Source: a virus. From it: a stretch of 49,808 bases of DNA. The translations under genes were made by a program, and so were the position numbers. The stretch lies in the IMG/VR virus record IMGVR_UViG_3300035698_003983, positions 1 to 49,808 of that record. One strand, 5' to 3'. The notes under the pieces are model-generated. The model searched no databases. It had not been told where the DNA came from and saw nothing but the letters and a program-made list of their open reading frames with translations. This document shows, in pieces, positions 27,656 to 35,047 of the stretch (position 1 is the first letter of the stretch; each line of letters begins with the position of its first letter).

Positions 27656-28549
27656 ATGTCTTATATGGAAACACCAAACGTATCAGCACCAACGATATCA
27701 TCGAGAGCTATGCTCGTGGAGTTGGGCATCAGCACATGGACGGCGAAGAAGCGCGACCGCACCACGACAAGCGGTGTGCTCACAGCGAGCGGCGCGTCAA
27801 AGACTGCAGGTGCCTTCAACAAGAACCTGATGGCAGACTGTGAGGAACTGGTAGCAATTCAAAAGTTCGCAGGCAACACTCGCACCATGCACTACAACAT
27901 GACACTGCCTTGGTCAGACAGTGGGTTACGTCTGCTGCCTACCGCCAAATACTTCGACTATCACAAGCAGATGCCGGGTCTCAAAGCGGAGTTCGACAGG
28001 CTGGTGCAGGCGTTCTTGGACGCTTACGACTTTCAAGTTGCGCAGATGCACTTACGCTTGGGCACCCTGTTTCACCGTGACGAGTATCCGACGGGCGACT
28101 CTATCCGTCACAAGTTTTCGTTCCGCATGTCATATATCCCTGTACCTGACACCGGCGACTGGCGTGTGGAGATCGAGAACGACGCACAAGACGAGCTGAA
28201 AGAGCAGTACGCGTCGTTCTATCAGACACAGATGGAGCGAGCGATGGGCGACCTGTGGGAGCGTCTGCACGAGAACCTAGAGCGGTTCGTCAAGCAGCTT
28301 GATGTGGATGACGAGGGCAAGAAGGGCAAGATCTTCGACAGCACCATCGAGAACGTGCAGCACCTCACCGAGATGTTGGACCACTGTAACTTCACCAATG
28401 ATCCGGCTTTGCAGTTAGCACAGCGTAAGCTGTCATCAGCGCTGGCCGGCGTGTGTCGTGAGGATATTGTCAAGAACGAGGGCTTTCGCGCCGATCTCAA
28501 GGACCAGATGGCGGCGGCGATCAAGGCACTGCCAACGCTGGACTTCTAA
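27656..28549 (+). CDS. DUF3150-like protein of the MoxR/VWA module
   Basis: 297 residues, leader AAGGAAATACA. Soluble and mainly helical: a basic N-terminal third (STWTAKKRDRTTTSGVL), a conserved-looking centre (TMHYNMTLPWSDSGLRLLPTAKYFDYHKQMPGLKAEFDRLVQAFLDAYD) and a long helical C-terminal half. Such a protein stands between the ATPase and the VWA protein in many phages and some bacterial plasmids and is known as DUF3150 (assigned from memory and context). It is a likely adaptor or substrate of the ATPase. Confidence 0.6.
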   Translation: MSYMETPNVSAPTISSRAMLVELGISTWTAKKRDRTTTSGVLTASGASKTAGAFNKNLMADCEELVAIQKFAGNTRTMHYNMTLPWSDSGLRLLPTAKYFDYHKQMPGLKAEFDRLVQAFLDAYDFQVAQMHLRLGTLFHRDEYPTGDSIRHKFSFRMSYIPVPDTGDWRVEIENDAQDELKEQYASFYQTQMERAMGDLWERLHENLERFVKQLDVDDEGKKGKIFDSTIENVQHLTEMLDHCNFTNDPALQLAQRKLSSALAGVCREDIVKNEGFRADLKDQMAAAIKALPTLDF

Positions 28550-28569
28550 ACAGTAACAGCCCGACGTGA

Positions 28570-28586
28570 TTATGCGTCGGGCATAA
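28570..28586. repeat. 17-bp palindrome, copy 13
   Basis: TTATGC-gtcgg-GCATAA, same loop as copy 12. The competing hairpin GCCCGACG/CGTCGGGC (28,559-28,582) is perfect here, where copy 12 has a G-U pair. Confidence 0.9.
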
Positions 28587-28601
28587 CCAAGGAGAAATAA
28601 C

Positions 28602-29855
28602 ATGCTACACTTAAAACTTACAGCTGAGCAGCGGCTACAGAAAGCTGCGATCGACATCATGGCCAACCCTCGCTACATGGCGCTGTCTGGCGTCTTGCTT
28701 ATCGGGGAGCGTACCATTGTCGAGGGCGGGCGCATTCAAACTGCGGCCACTGACGGCAAGAACGAGTTCTACAACAGGGCCTTCGTTGACTCGCTGCGTG
28801 ACGCAGAGCTGCGGTTCCTCATGCTGCACGAGGTCGGCCATAAGATGTATAAGCACCTGACAACATGGCGATGGATGTACGATGAGGACGCGGATCTTGC
28901 AAACAGGGCATGTGACTATGTGCTCAACGTGGGGCTGGTGGACGACAACAAGGCCGACGGTTTCGCCACTATGACAGGACCTTTGCTGGGGGGCTGTTTC
29001 GATGAGAAGTATCGGGATTGGGACAGTGCGCGCGTGTTCCGCGATCTGCAGCAGAACGGCGGCGGTGGTGGTGGCGGCGGTGGCCAAGGTCAAGGTCAAG
29101 GCCAAGGTCAAGGTCAAGGTCAGGGTCAAGGTCAAGGTCAAGGTCAAGGTTTCGACGAGCATTTGTGGGATATCGCCAAAGAAATGTCTATCGAGGAGCT
29201 GCAAGAGCTGGGTCGTGAACTCGACGAGGCTGTGCGGCAAGGTGCCATGGCTGCAGGTAAGATGGGCACGGGTGGCGACCGCGACTTTGGTGAGCTACTC
29301 CAGCCGCAACAGGACTGGAAAGAAGCCTTGCGTGAGTATGTGCAGACCACGTGCACAGGCAGCGACTACTCAACATGGCGCAGGCCCAACCGCCGGTATC
29401 TCAGCGCGGGCGTGTATATGCCATCAGCTATAAGCGAGCAGGTGGGAGAACTGGTCATAGCGCTTGACATGTCTGGCTCTACGTTCGCGCCGGGTGTGCT
29501 TCCTCGCATGATGTCGGAGGTCAAGGGTATCGTTGAGACTGTCAAACCCGAGGCTGTCAGGCTGATCTACTGGGACACCGCGATCTGTGGTGACGAGCGC
29601 TACGGGATGGACGAACTTGACTCCCTGATCGAAACCACCAAGCCCAAGGGCGGCGGCGGCACCAACGTCGAGTGTGTGCCTGACCACATGCGCGACAAGA
29701 AGTACAAGCCGCAATGCGCTGTTGTGTTCACCGACGGACATCTAGGTGGCACGTGGGGCTTGTGGGACTGCCCTGTCATGTGGGTTGTCGTCGATAACAA
29801 AGGCTGCGTGCCGCCTCTGGGCACAACTGTGCACGTGTCGTCGGGTCAGCTGTGA
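28602..29855 (+). CDS. Metallopeptidase-like / VWA-domain protein (DUF2201 type)
   Basis: 417 residues, AAGGAG before the ATG. The N-terminal domain (about 1-150) has the zinc motif MLHEVGHKMYKH with HEVGH at 76-80. A spacer of nine Gly followed by eleven Gln-Gly repeats (about 153-183) leads to a C-terminal VWA domain with MIDAS residues in ALDMSGST (Asp289, Ser291, Ser293) and VFTDGH later. This fits the DUF2201 family (putative metallopeptidase plus VWA-like domain), partner of MoxR ATPases. The GGTCAA hexamer repeat at 29,084-29,152 encodes the linker and is likely unstable. Confidence 0.8.
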   Translation: MLHLKLTAEQRLQKAAIDIMANPRYMALSGVLLIGERTIVEGGRIQTAATDGKNEFYNRAFVDSLRDAELRFLMLHEVGHKMYKHLTTWRWMYDEDADLANRACDYVLNVGLVDDNKADGFATMTGPLLGGCFDEKYRDWDSARVFRDLQQNGGGGGGGGGQGQGQGQGQGQGQGQGQGQGQGFDEHLWDIAKEMSIEELQELGRELDEAVRQGAMAAGKMGTGGDRDFGELLQPQQDWKEALREYVQTTCTGSDYSTWRRPNRRYLSAGVYMPSAISEQVGELVIALDMSGSTFAPGVLPRMMSEVKGIVETVKPEAVRLIYWDTAICGDERYGMDELDSLIETTKPKGGGGTNVECVPDHMRDKKYKPQCAVVFTDGHLGGTWGLWDCPVMWVVVDNKGCVPPLGTTVHVSSGQL

Positions 29856-30040
29856 GTGACGACCTCAAACGTAGCAACGGCGATGGCAAGGGAGAGGGCA
29901 ATGGCGACGGTGACGGTAGCGGCCGCGGCTCGGGCGTTGATGGTGACGGTCACGGATCAGGAGTGTTCCACTGCGCGGACGGAAGCGGGCTTGCCAATGG
30001 TTATGGCAACGCAGAAGGCAGCGGTAAGGGTCGCGGGTAA
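29852..30040 (+). CDS. (Gly-X)n repeat protein 9
   Basis: 62 residues from a GTG that overlaps the VWA gene's stop (GTGA): SDDLKRSNGDGKGEGNGDGD and onward, with an interruption VFHCADGSGLAN, ending GSGKGRG. Its following a true gene and preceding a palindrome repeats the layout of its relatives 6 kb upstream. Confidence 0.5.
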   Translation: MSDDLKRSNGDGKGEGNGDGDGSGRGSGVDGDGHGSGVFHCADGSGLANGYGNAEGSGKGRG

Positions 30041-30045
30041 AATAA

Positions 30046-30062
30046 TTATGCGCAACGCATAA
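30046..30062. repeat. 17-bp palindrome, copy 14
   Basis: TTATGC-gcaac-GCATAA, 18 bp before the ATG at 30,081. Identical, with flanks, to copy 15; the two bracket the gene pair 30,081-31,021. Confidence 0.9.
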
Positions 30063-30080
30063 CAACAATGGAGAAACACG

Positions 30081-30413
30081 ATGGACGAACCAAAAGACAT
30101 CTACGAGAGCCTCGACAAGATGATGGCACTTTGCCACGAGAAGATACGCCTGATGGGTGAGCTCAAGAAAGCCCTACGCATGGCAGACCTCCTCGGTATC
30201 CCTGCCAAAGACATCAAGGGCAAGCTGCGGCACGAAGTGTGGGCAGGCAACGGTAACATGCGGCGCCCTTGGGTGGGTGCCCACTACACGTTGCAGCTGG
30301 ACGACGGGCCGGTGCATAAGTTTCCACTGATCGACGTCCACAAAGACCTGTGGCCTGACGACATGCTCGCTGCTTACAAGCGGTGGGAGAATAGAAACAA
30401 GAGCAAGAGGTAA
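30081..30413 (+). CDS. Unknown phage protein, 110 aa
   Basis: An N-terminal helix (DIYESLDKMMALCHEKIRLMGELKKALRMADLLG) is followed by a basic alpha/beta part (KGKLRHEVWAGNGNMRRPWVGAHYTLQLDDG) and a Lys/Arg tail. GGAG precedes the ATG. It is co-transcribed with the next gene (5-nt gap) inside a palindrome-bounded cassette. No family recognised. Confidence 0.6.
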   Translation: MDEPKDIYESLDKMMALCHEKIRLMGELKKALRMADLLGIPAKDIKGKLRHEVWAGNGNMRRPWVGAHYTLQLDDGPVHKFPLIDVHKDLWPDDMLAAYKRWENRNKSKR

Positions 30414-30418
30414 TAATA

Positions 30419-31021
30419 ATGACATACACATGCAGCGACAGCTTCATAGACGAACACCGCGACATCAACGTGTGCGACGATTGGTACGATTGTGCCTACG
30501 AAGATTTCAAGATGATCTGTGAGATCCTTGGGATTGACCTTGACGAGCGGGAACCGCGTTTCTCTGGCTTCTGGTCACAGGGCGACGGCGCGTCGTGGGC
30601 AGGGCAATACAGGGCACAAAGCGGCTGGTCCCCAGCTATCCCAACTTACGATCTGGCACCTGCCAAGATCCGGGAACACGCCCCGAAAGATGAGAAACTG
30701 CACCACATAGCCGACGAGCTATGTTTGCTGGCACGCATATACGGCCCCGTCTACGCCGTGGTGCGTCGGTCAGGCGCTAACTATGTTCACTCAAACACTA
30801 TGTCGTTGGACGAGTGGAGCTACTACGACGAAGCGATCGACATGGATGAGGTGCCCGAGGAGATTGTTGAGTTGGTGGACGAGACACTAACCACACTGTT
30901 CAGAGAGTTGGCAGACTGGCTCTACAAGCGCCTTGAGGAAAGCTACGACGACATGACCTCTGACGAGGCGGTCAAAGATGCCTTGGAGGCCAACGATATC
31001 TACGAAGACGAAGCCGCGTAA
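30419..31021 (+). CDS. Conserved phage protein with FSGFWSQGDGAS motif
   Basis: 200 residues, AGAGG before the ATG. After an acidic N-terminus comes RFSGFWSQGDGASWAGQYR (about 47-65), a motif shared by uncharacterised proteins of several phages (sometimes labelled antitoxin-like without proof). The C-terminal third is very acidic and helical (EEIVELVDETLTTLFRELADWLYKRLEESYDD). No catalytic motif seen. Confidence 0.6.
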   Translation: MTYTCSDSFIDEHRDINVCDDWYDCAYEDFKMICEILGIDLDEREPRFSGFWSQGDGASWAGQYRAQSGWSPAIPTYDLAPAKIREHAPKDEKLHHIADELCLLARIYGPVYAVVRRSGANYVHSNTMSLDEWSYYDEAIDMDEVPEEIVELVDETLTTLFRELADWLYKRLEESYDDMTSDEAVKDALEANDIYEDEAA

Positions 31022-31038
31022 TTATGCGCAACGCATAA
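31022..31038. repeat. 17-bp palindrome, copy 15
   Basis: TTATGC-gcaac-GCATAA, one base after the stop codon of the preceding gene; 30 bp before the ATG at 31,069. Confidence 0.9.
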
Positions 31039-31068
31039 CAAGTAACAAACAACCAACGGAGAAATAAT

Positions 31069-31833
31069 ATGTCTTTTTCAGTTAACATGTACCCCGCCGA
31101 CACATGCCTGATCAACAGCTATGCAGCTGCAGTGGCTTTGTACTACAGGTGCAAGGACAAGGGCGCAGGTGACGGGCACGAGCGCCCCATCAAGGGTAAA
31201 GAAACCAGCAAGCAGATGGGCGTGAGCATCGCCTCAAACGGCGACGTGCAGTTCCGCTATCACCGCACAGACGTGATCGTCTGGCACAAGAACAACAGCT
31301 ATACGATCAACACCTTTGGCTCAATATCCACCTGTGCGTTTGCGAGTGCGTTCATGCCAGCAGGGCACCACCTTTCCAACACGGGGTCACGAATTTATAT
31401 TGGCAACTACCGCGAAGCTGTCGTGTACGCGATCTACGATAAGGCCACGATCAAAGGCGACAAGGTCAAGACCGACGCGGTGTTCTCAAAGGAAGTGGTC
31501 AACCGTGCCGAGGCTAAAAAGGTTCTCGCAACAACGCGTTACGCAGAGTACCGCAAGTGGCATGCTGCGATGTTTCCGATGGTGCGCGATAATATGACGA
31601 GAGATTACCAGCGGGAGTATTTACGCACTCACGAGGGTGTCGAGATGTTATACATGTCCGATGAGTGGCACCGCCTGATGATGTCGAGGGAGGGGCATCC
31701 CAACACTATACGTCAGTGCATTTACAACCTTAACTATGCGCAGGTGTACGATCGCGTCACGCAGAAAACACTCTCTGCCAAGGAGTCACGTGCCAAGTGG
31801 GAGGTATCACCGACATGGAAGAGCGTTGGGTAG
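31069..31833 (+). CDS. Unknown phage protein, 254 aa
   Basis: GGAG before the ATG. Soluble alpha/beta sequence with many Tyr and His residues, e.g. FRYHRTDVIVWHKNNSYTINTFGSIST and MPAGHHLSNTGSRIYIGN in the first half, and a basic helical second half (AEYRKWHAAMFPMVRDNMTRDYQREYLRTHEG). No family or motif recognised; it is the largest unknown of this region. Confidence 0.6.
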   Translation: MSFSVNMYPADTCLINSYAAAVALYYRCKDKGAGDGHERPIKGKETSKQMGVSIASNGDVQFRYHRTDVIVWHKNNSYTINTFGSISTCAFASAFMPAGHHLSNTGSRIYIGNYREAVVYAIYDKATIKGDKVKTDAVFSKEVVNRAEAKKVLATTRYAEYRKWHAAMFPMVRDNMTRDYQREYLRTHEGVEMLYMSDEWHRLMMSREGHPNTIRQCIYNLNYAQVYDRVTQKTLSAKESRAKWEVSPTWKSVG

Positions 31834-32177
31834 GCAGGTCGTCCATAGCCCGCATGATATGCGCCGAGAACGAAGACTACATCTGGCGCGTATATAAAAA
31901 ACCAAACGGCTCCATAGCAATGCAGTATATCGGGTGGTGCCCCATTGACACTGAGCATGACTTGGAATACCAAAGCTATGGAGAACTACCGGAATGGGTC
32001 AAAGATCGTCTAGCGGTACTTAACATGATGCCACCACATCCGAATGATAGTGTTGTATTTGGTGTTGGGCGACGGGTTGACCTAGATAAATGGTGGATCG
32101 TGGAACCTGCAGAGGAGAGACTGCGTGGCACAAGGCCCGGAGGTGAAAGTAAAGAAACGCGTGGCGGCCCAGCTTAA
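31815..32177 (+). CDS. Unknown phage protein, 120 aa
   Basis: ATG at 31815 with GGGAGG ten bases upstream, overlapping the previous gene by 19 nt. A GTG at 31797 is an alternative start. Trp-rich alpha/beta sequence (YIWRVYKKPNGSIAMQYIGWCPIDTEHDLEYQSYG). Its last 53 nt overlap the VRR-NUC gene in another frame, so the C-terminus (RGTRPGGESKETRGGPA) is under double constraint. Confidence 0.5.
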   Translation: MEERWVGRSSIARMICAENEDYIWRVYKKPNGSIAMQYIGWCPIDTEHDLEYQSYGELPEWVKDRLAVLNMMPPHPNDSVVFGVGRRVDLDKWWIVEPAEERLRGTRPGGESKETRGGPA

Positions 32178-32430
32178 AGCGTTGGGCGCCTACTACTTCT
32201 ATCCGGTGACGGGGGGCTTCGGACGATCCGGTGTGCCGGACATTGTTGGCTGCTACAAGGGCCTGTTCTTTGGCCTTGAGTGCAAGACTGGCAAGAAGGC
32301 GCCCACCCCCCTGCAAGCCCTGAACCTCCGGCTAATCAACGACGCCGGAGGTATCGACCTTGTTATTAACGAAACAAACGCTGACGACGTTGGCACAATA
32401 CTTAAGGATATGGCAAATGGAAAAACGTGA
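32125..32430 (+). CDS. VRR-NUC domain nuclease
   Basis: 101 residues from a GTG with GAGGAGA upstream. The VRR-NUC fold of the PD-(D/E)XK superfamily is shown by GGFGRSGVPDIVGCYKGLFFGLECKTGKKAPTPLQ: Asp in VPDIV, Glu and Lys in ECKTGK, and the following Gln. Such stand-alone nucleases in phages are believed to process branched or replication DNA (Holliday-junction type). Overlaps both neighbours. Confidence 0.85.
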   Translation: MAQGPEVKVKKRVAAQLKALGAYYFYPVTGGFGRSGVPDIVGCYKGLFFGLECKTGKKAPTPLQALNLRLINDAGGIDLVINETNADDVGTILKDMANGKT

Positions 32431-33001
32431 AGAACTGGTATGGCGGTTTTTGCTGAGTGCGAAAGGCGAACCGTTGGAAAACCTTGCCAACAAAGCTGCA
32501 ATGTCGTGCGGTGTTACCGAGAGTTATGCGCAAGGCATAATTGATCGCATCGGCACACCGTGGGAAGTGCTATATGATGGTAATGCCAAGGCAATAGCAA
32601 TGCACAGCTTGAAAGAGACCACCCTGTCGCTGATGGCGGCAGTGGACGAAGAGAGCGAAAAGTACGCCTCGCCGGGCCAAGTGCACAATAAACCACGGGA
32701 CGAAAAACCTGAGCGTGTGAAGCTGATGGAAGCGGGCATCAAGGCGACGGCCGGTGATCGCAACAAGACCTACGGCAATCCGTGGGACAACATGACAAAC
32801 ACTGCACAGCTTTTCGAGGCATACCTCGACGCAAAGTACGGCCTTGGCACAAAGTTGGTTGGTGAGGATGTCGCCCACTTGATGCAGCTGGTGAAGATCG
32901 CTCGCACATTCAATACCGGCTACCATGCCGACAGCTACACAGACAACGCGGCATACGGTGCCATCGCAGGCGAGTGCCGCAAGACTGAGGAAGGGCTGTG
33001 A
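32417..33001 (+). CDS. DUF6378-like phage protein
   Basis: 194 residues from the ATG at 32417 (AAGGA eight bases upstream). The C-terminal half holds TYGNPWDNMTNTAQLFEAYLDAKYG.....EDVAHLMQLVKIARTFNTGYHADSYTDNAAYGAIAGEC, the form of the DUF6378 phage family, whose helical acidic layout resembles MazG-type nucleotide hydrolases. The N-terminal part is a separate helix-rich region; palindrome copy 16 is read in frame there (SYAQGII). Function unproven. Confidence 0.65.
   Translation: MEKREELVWRFLLSAKGEPLENLANKAAMSCGVTESYAQGIIDRIGTPWEVLYDGNAKAIAMHSLKETTLSLMAAVDEESEKYASPGQVHNKPRDEKPERVKLMEAGIKATAGDRNKTYGNPWDNMTNTAQLFEAYLDAKYGLGTKLVGEDVAHLMQLVKIARTFNTGYHADSYTDNAAYGAIAGECRKTEEGL
32524..32540. repeat. 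17-bp palindrome, copy 16 (inside a gene)
   Basis: TTATGC-gcaag-GCATAA within the DUF6378-like gene, about 108 bp after its start; translated as part of ESYAQGIIDR. Confidence 0.9.
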
Positions 33002-33201
33002 ACGCCCTGCCAAAAAACATCGACCGGCGCGTTGCGCGCGCTGTGTCGGCCCTTACCGTACCATTCGAGATCATCAGTAAGCGCAACCACTACTTTGTGC
33101 AGGTAGCTGGTCATCGGGTATGTATCGGAAGCAATTCGTCCAGTGAGAAAGGTTTTCTCGTGCGAAGATGCTTGGACAAACTTAACAAGCTAAACACTTA
33201 G
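32998..33201 (+). CDS. Small basic unknown protein, 67 aa
   Basis: GTG start overlapping the previous stop (GTGA). Basic alpha/beta protein: RRVARAVSALTVPFEIISKRNHYFVQVAGHRVCIGS, then FLVRRCLDKLNKLNT. The strand pair with a helix is reminiscent of a small RNA/DNA-binding fold (HicA-like size), but key motifs are missing. Function unknown. Confidence 0.5.
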   Translation: MNALPKNIDRRVARAVSALTVPFEIISKRNHYFVQVAGHRVCIGSNSSSEKGFLVRRCLDKLNKLNT

Positions 33202-33219
33202 ACAGAAGGAACTAAACAA

Positions 33220-33693
33220 ATGCAAGTAGTAGAAATTTTCTGTTCACGTGTGCTAACCGGAGATGGTGGTTCGGGGTTTGCTTATCGCATCGACGACGGT
33301 GCGCAGGTGTATATCCCTGTGAACGTGGTGAACAAAAGTGGGATCGAGGAAGGGGGTATAGCGACGGCGAAGCTCATCCCTAACAATCACCACACGTCAG
33401 ACGACACCCCGTGGATTGCGGTATTTGTCGATGCAAGTGATCGGCCAAGCGTCGAGGTGGCCCTTGACCCAGCTCTCAATGCGCGCGCTCTCAAGTTTGT
33501 TAAGGGCAGCGGCTACGCATCCACGCGGGAGATAGCGAAATCTCTTAAAGCGGAGGAGTTTCTTGTCAAGCTGGCTATGCTGGCTCTGTTTAGAGACGGG
33601 CGCGTGGTCAAGGCCGATGTGCACGAGGTGGTGGGGCAAAGCAAAGCCTCATTCACCGTGTGGGCGATCGGCGTAAATGATTTTTTAGCGTGA
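33220..33693 (+). CDS. Unknown phage protein with possible OB and winged-helix parts
   Basis: 157 residues, AAGGAAC leader. The N-terminal 70 residues (GFAYRIDDGAQVYIPVNVVNKSGIEEGGIATAKLIPN) look like a small beta barrel of the cold-shock/OB type; the C-terminal part (GYASTREIAKSLKAEEFLVKLAMLALFRDGRVVKADV) looks like a winged helix. Such a combination would suit nucleic-acid binding. This is a structural guess from sequence pattern, not a family match. Confidence 0.5.
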   Translation: MQVVEIFCSRVLTGDGGSGFAYRIDDGAQVYIPVNVVNKSGIEEGGIATAKLIPNNHHTSDDTPWIAVFVDASDRPSVEVALDPALNARALKFVKGSGYASTREIAKSLKAEEFLVKLAMLALFRDGRVVKADVHEVVGQSKASFTVWAIGVNDFLA

Positions 33694-33703
33694 GGTAAAA
33701 CCA

Positions 33704-34042
33704 ATGAAGAGATGTAAATTGGACAACTGTCGCAACGAGGCAGTCGATGGTCCGTGGCGTAAAAGATACTGCCGCCCATGTGGGGAGAACTACCTCCGCA
33801 AACGTAAAGAGTACAACGAACGCCAACTGACGCTGCCTATGTGTGAAGCCGGTTGTGGCCAACGGGCTAGGGGGTCCATGTTGCACCCCGACGGACCGCT
33901 CGTGCCTTTCGAACACGGACTATGTCAGAGCTGTCAAACGGCTGCAGAAAATAGCGACGCAGAAGATGCCAAGCAAATCGAGTGGAACGGCATCGACAGT
34001 GTTGAAGAACTGAAACGTTGGATGAGGGAGTATTTGCTGTGA
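33704..34042 (+). CDS. Small zinc-finger-like phage protein, 112 aa
   Basis: GAGGTAAAACCA before the ATG. Two Cys clusters: CKLDNC with RYCRPCGENY (residues 4-32) and CEAGCGQ with CQSCQ (about 47-77), each of a Cys4 zinc-ribbon spacing; the first has a basic follow-up KRKEYNERQ. Probably a DNA- or protein-binding zinc protein. The C-terminal 30 residues are an acidic helix. Confidence 0.6.
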   Translation: MKRCKLDNCRNEAVDGPWRKRYCRPCGENYLRKRKEYNERQLTLPMCEAGCGQRARGSMLHPDGPLVPFEHGLCQSCQTAAENSDAEDAKQIEWNGIDSVEELKRWMREYLL

Positions 34043-34479
34043 AAAATGAATGGACATGGTGGGCGAGTTCCGGTGGCGAACTTTATACCACGGGACCGTG
34101 TGACACCCGCGAGCAGGTTATTCAAGAGATGTGCGACAGCGGCATGGGTGAGACTTTCAACGACACGAAGATCGCTCACAGCTTTGAGATTGCTGAGACG
34201 TTGAACAACCCGCTCATGCTGCGTGATTATATCCGCGCAAACACCCTCTTGGAAGAAGCCGACGAACGGGTGTACGACAATGACCGCGTTTGTCATGAGT
34301 ACGACGAGGATGTGTTCACAGTCACGCCAGCGCAAGGTCAAGATCTGCAAGACCGGATTAAAAAGGCGTGCGATGACTGGCAGGAAGCAAACGCCTTGGT
34401 GTTCACGGTGCGGACGTTTGAAAGCATGCGTTCAATGGAGACCATCAATATACCTTTCAAAGAGGGAGAAGAGCTATGA
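34039..34479 (+). CDS. Unknown acidic phage protein, 146 aa
   Basis: Start is the GTG at 34039 in a GTGA overlap with the zinc-protein gene, with GAGGGAG eight bases upstream; the in-frame ATG at 34018 lies deeper in the neighbour. It begins KNEWTWWASSGGELYTTGPCDTREQVIQEMC, common in small uncharacterised phage proteins, and is acidic throughout (YDEDVFTVTPAQGQDLQDRIKKACDDWQ). Function unknown. Confidence 0.55.
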   Translation: MKNEWTWWASSGGELYTTGPCDTREQVIQEMCDSGMGETFNDTKIAHSFEIAETLNNPLMLRDYIRANTLLEEADERVYDNDRVCHEYDEDVFTVTPAQGQDLQDRIKKACDDWQEANALVFTVRTFESMRSMETINIPFKEGEEL

Positions 34480-34673
34480 CCGAAACACAACGCACCACGC
34501 TTGCGCGAATGTCAGACGGCGAATGGTATGTTTGCCACGACAGCACCACAACAACACTGTCGGCACTTAACCGTGCCGGTATGATCCGCTGTGTAAACAA
34601 TCGCCTTCCAGTGATTGAGCGCGAGTGGATGATCACGCCGAGAGGCACGAAAGCATTGAGGGCCAGCGAATGA
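34476..34673 (+). CDS. Small winged-helix-like protein, 65 aa
   Basis: ATGA overlap at both ends. RTTLARMSDGEWYVCHDSTTTTLSALNRAGMIRCVNNRLPVIEREWMITPRGTKAL has the order helix-helix-recognition helix-wing seen in minimal winged-helix domains that switch on 'treatment of stops' such as xTxKGxxAL. Likely a small transcription regulator or an accessory subunit. Confidence 0.5.
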   Translation: MTETQRTTLARMSDGEWYVCHDSTTTTLSALNRAGMIRCVNNRLPVIEREWMITPRGTKALRASE

Positions 34674-35047
34674 CCCGTGATGAGATGGACGCCAACCTTG
34701 GCGAGATGATGCTGGCGTTGGCACGCAAAGAAAAGAAAGTGGCAAAGCTGCCGGCGGGGCGAAAAGGACATTATGGTTCCGCGGTCGTTGATCCGGCGCA
34801 GTGGCGCCTGAAGGTTCTGGAGTTTGTGGCAGTGCTTGAGGGCAAACCCCCGCAGACCCGCGACCAAGTGGCGAAGGCCTTGGGCTGTTCCAAAGAGACG
34901 GTGAAAAAGCGCGCTGACATAGCGATCGAGCAGGGCATGGTGCGCAAGATCCCAACCAAGCGTCACAGCAAAATAAACCCGGTGTTTGTCTACGCACTAA
35001 CGAAACCTAGTTATGCGCCACGCATAACGCCAAAGGAGGAAAATTAG
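34670..35047 (+). CDS. Helix-turn-helix protein, 125 aa
   Basis: ATG at 34670 in an ATGA overlap. The N-terminus is basic (ARKEKKVAKLPAGRKGHYG); residues about 65-100 hold PQTRDQVAKALGCSKETVKKRADIAIEQGMVRKIPTK, a classic helix-turn-helix with a wing. The C-terminal residues SYAPRITPKEEN are encoded by palindrome copy 17 and the following AAAGGAGGA ribosome site, so the gene runs through the next leader. It is the best candidate in the window for a regulator that could bind the dispersed palindromes; that is inference. Confidence 0.6.
   Translation: MTRDEMDANLGEMMLALARKEKKVAKLPAGRKGHYGSAVVDPAQWRLKVLEFVAVLEGKPPQTRDQVAKALGCSKETVKKRADIAIEQGMVRKIPTKRHSKINPVFVYALTKPSYAPRITPKEEN
35011..35027. repeat. 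17-bp palindrome, copy 17 (inside the HTH gene's 3' end)
   Basis: TTATGC-gccac-GCATAA, read in frame as SYAPRIT at the C-terminus of the helix-turn-helix protein. A complete AAAGGAGGA stands just behind it, though the next ATG gives only six codons. Confidence 0.9.
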
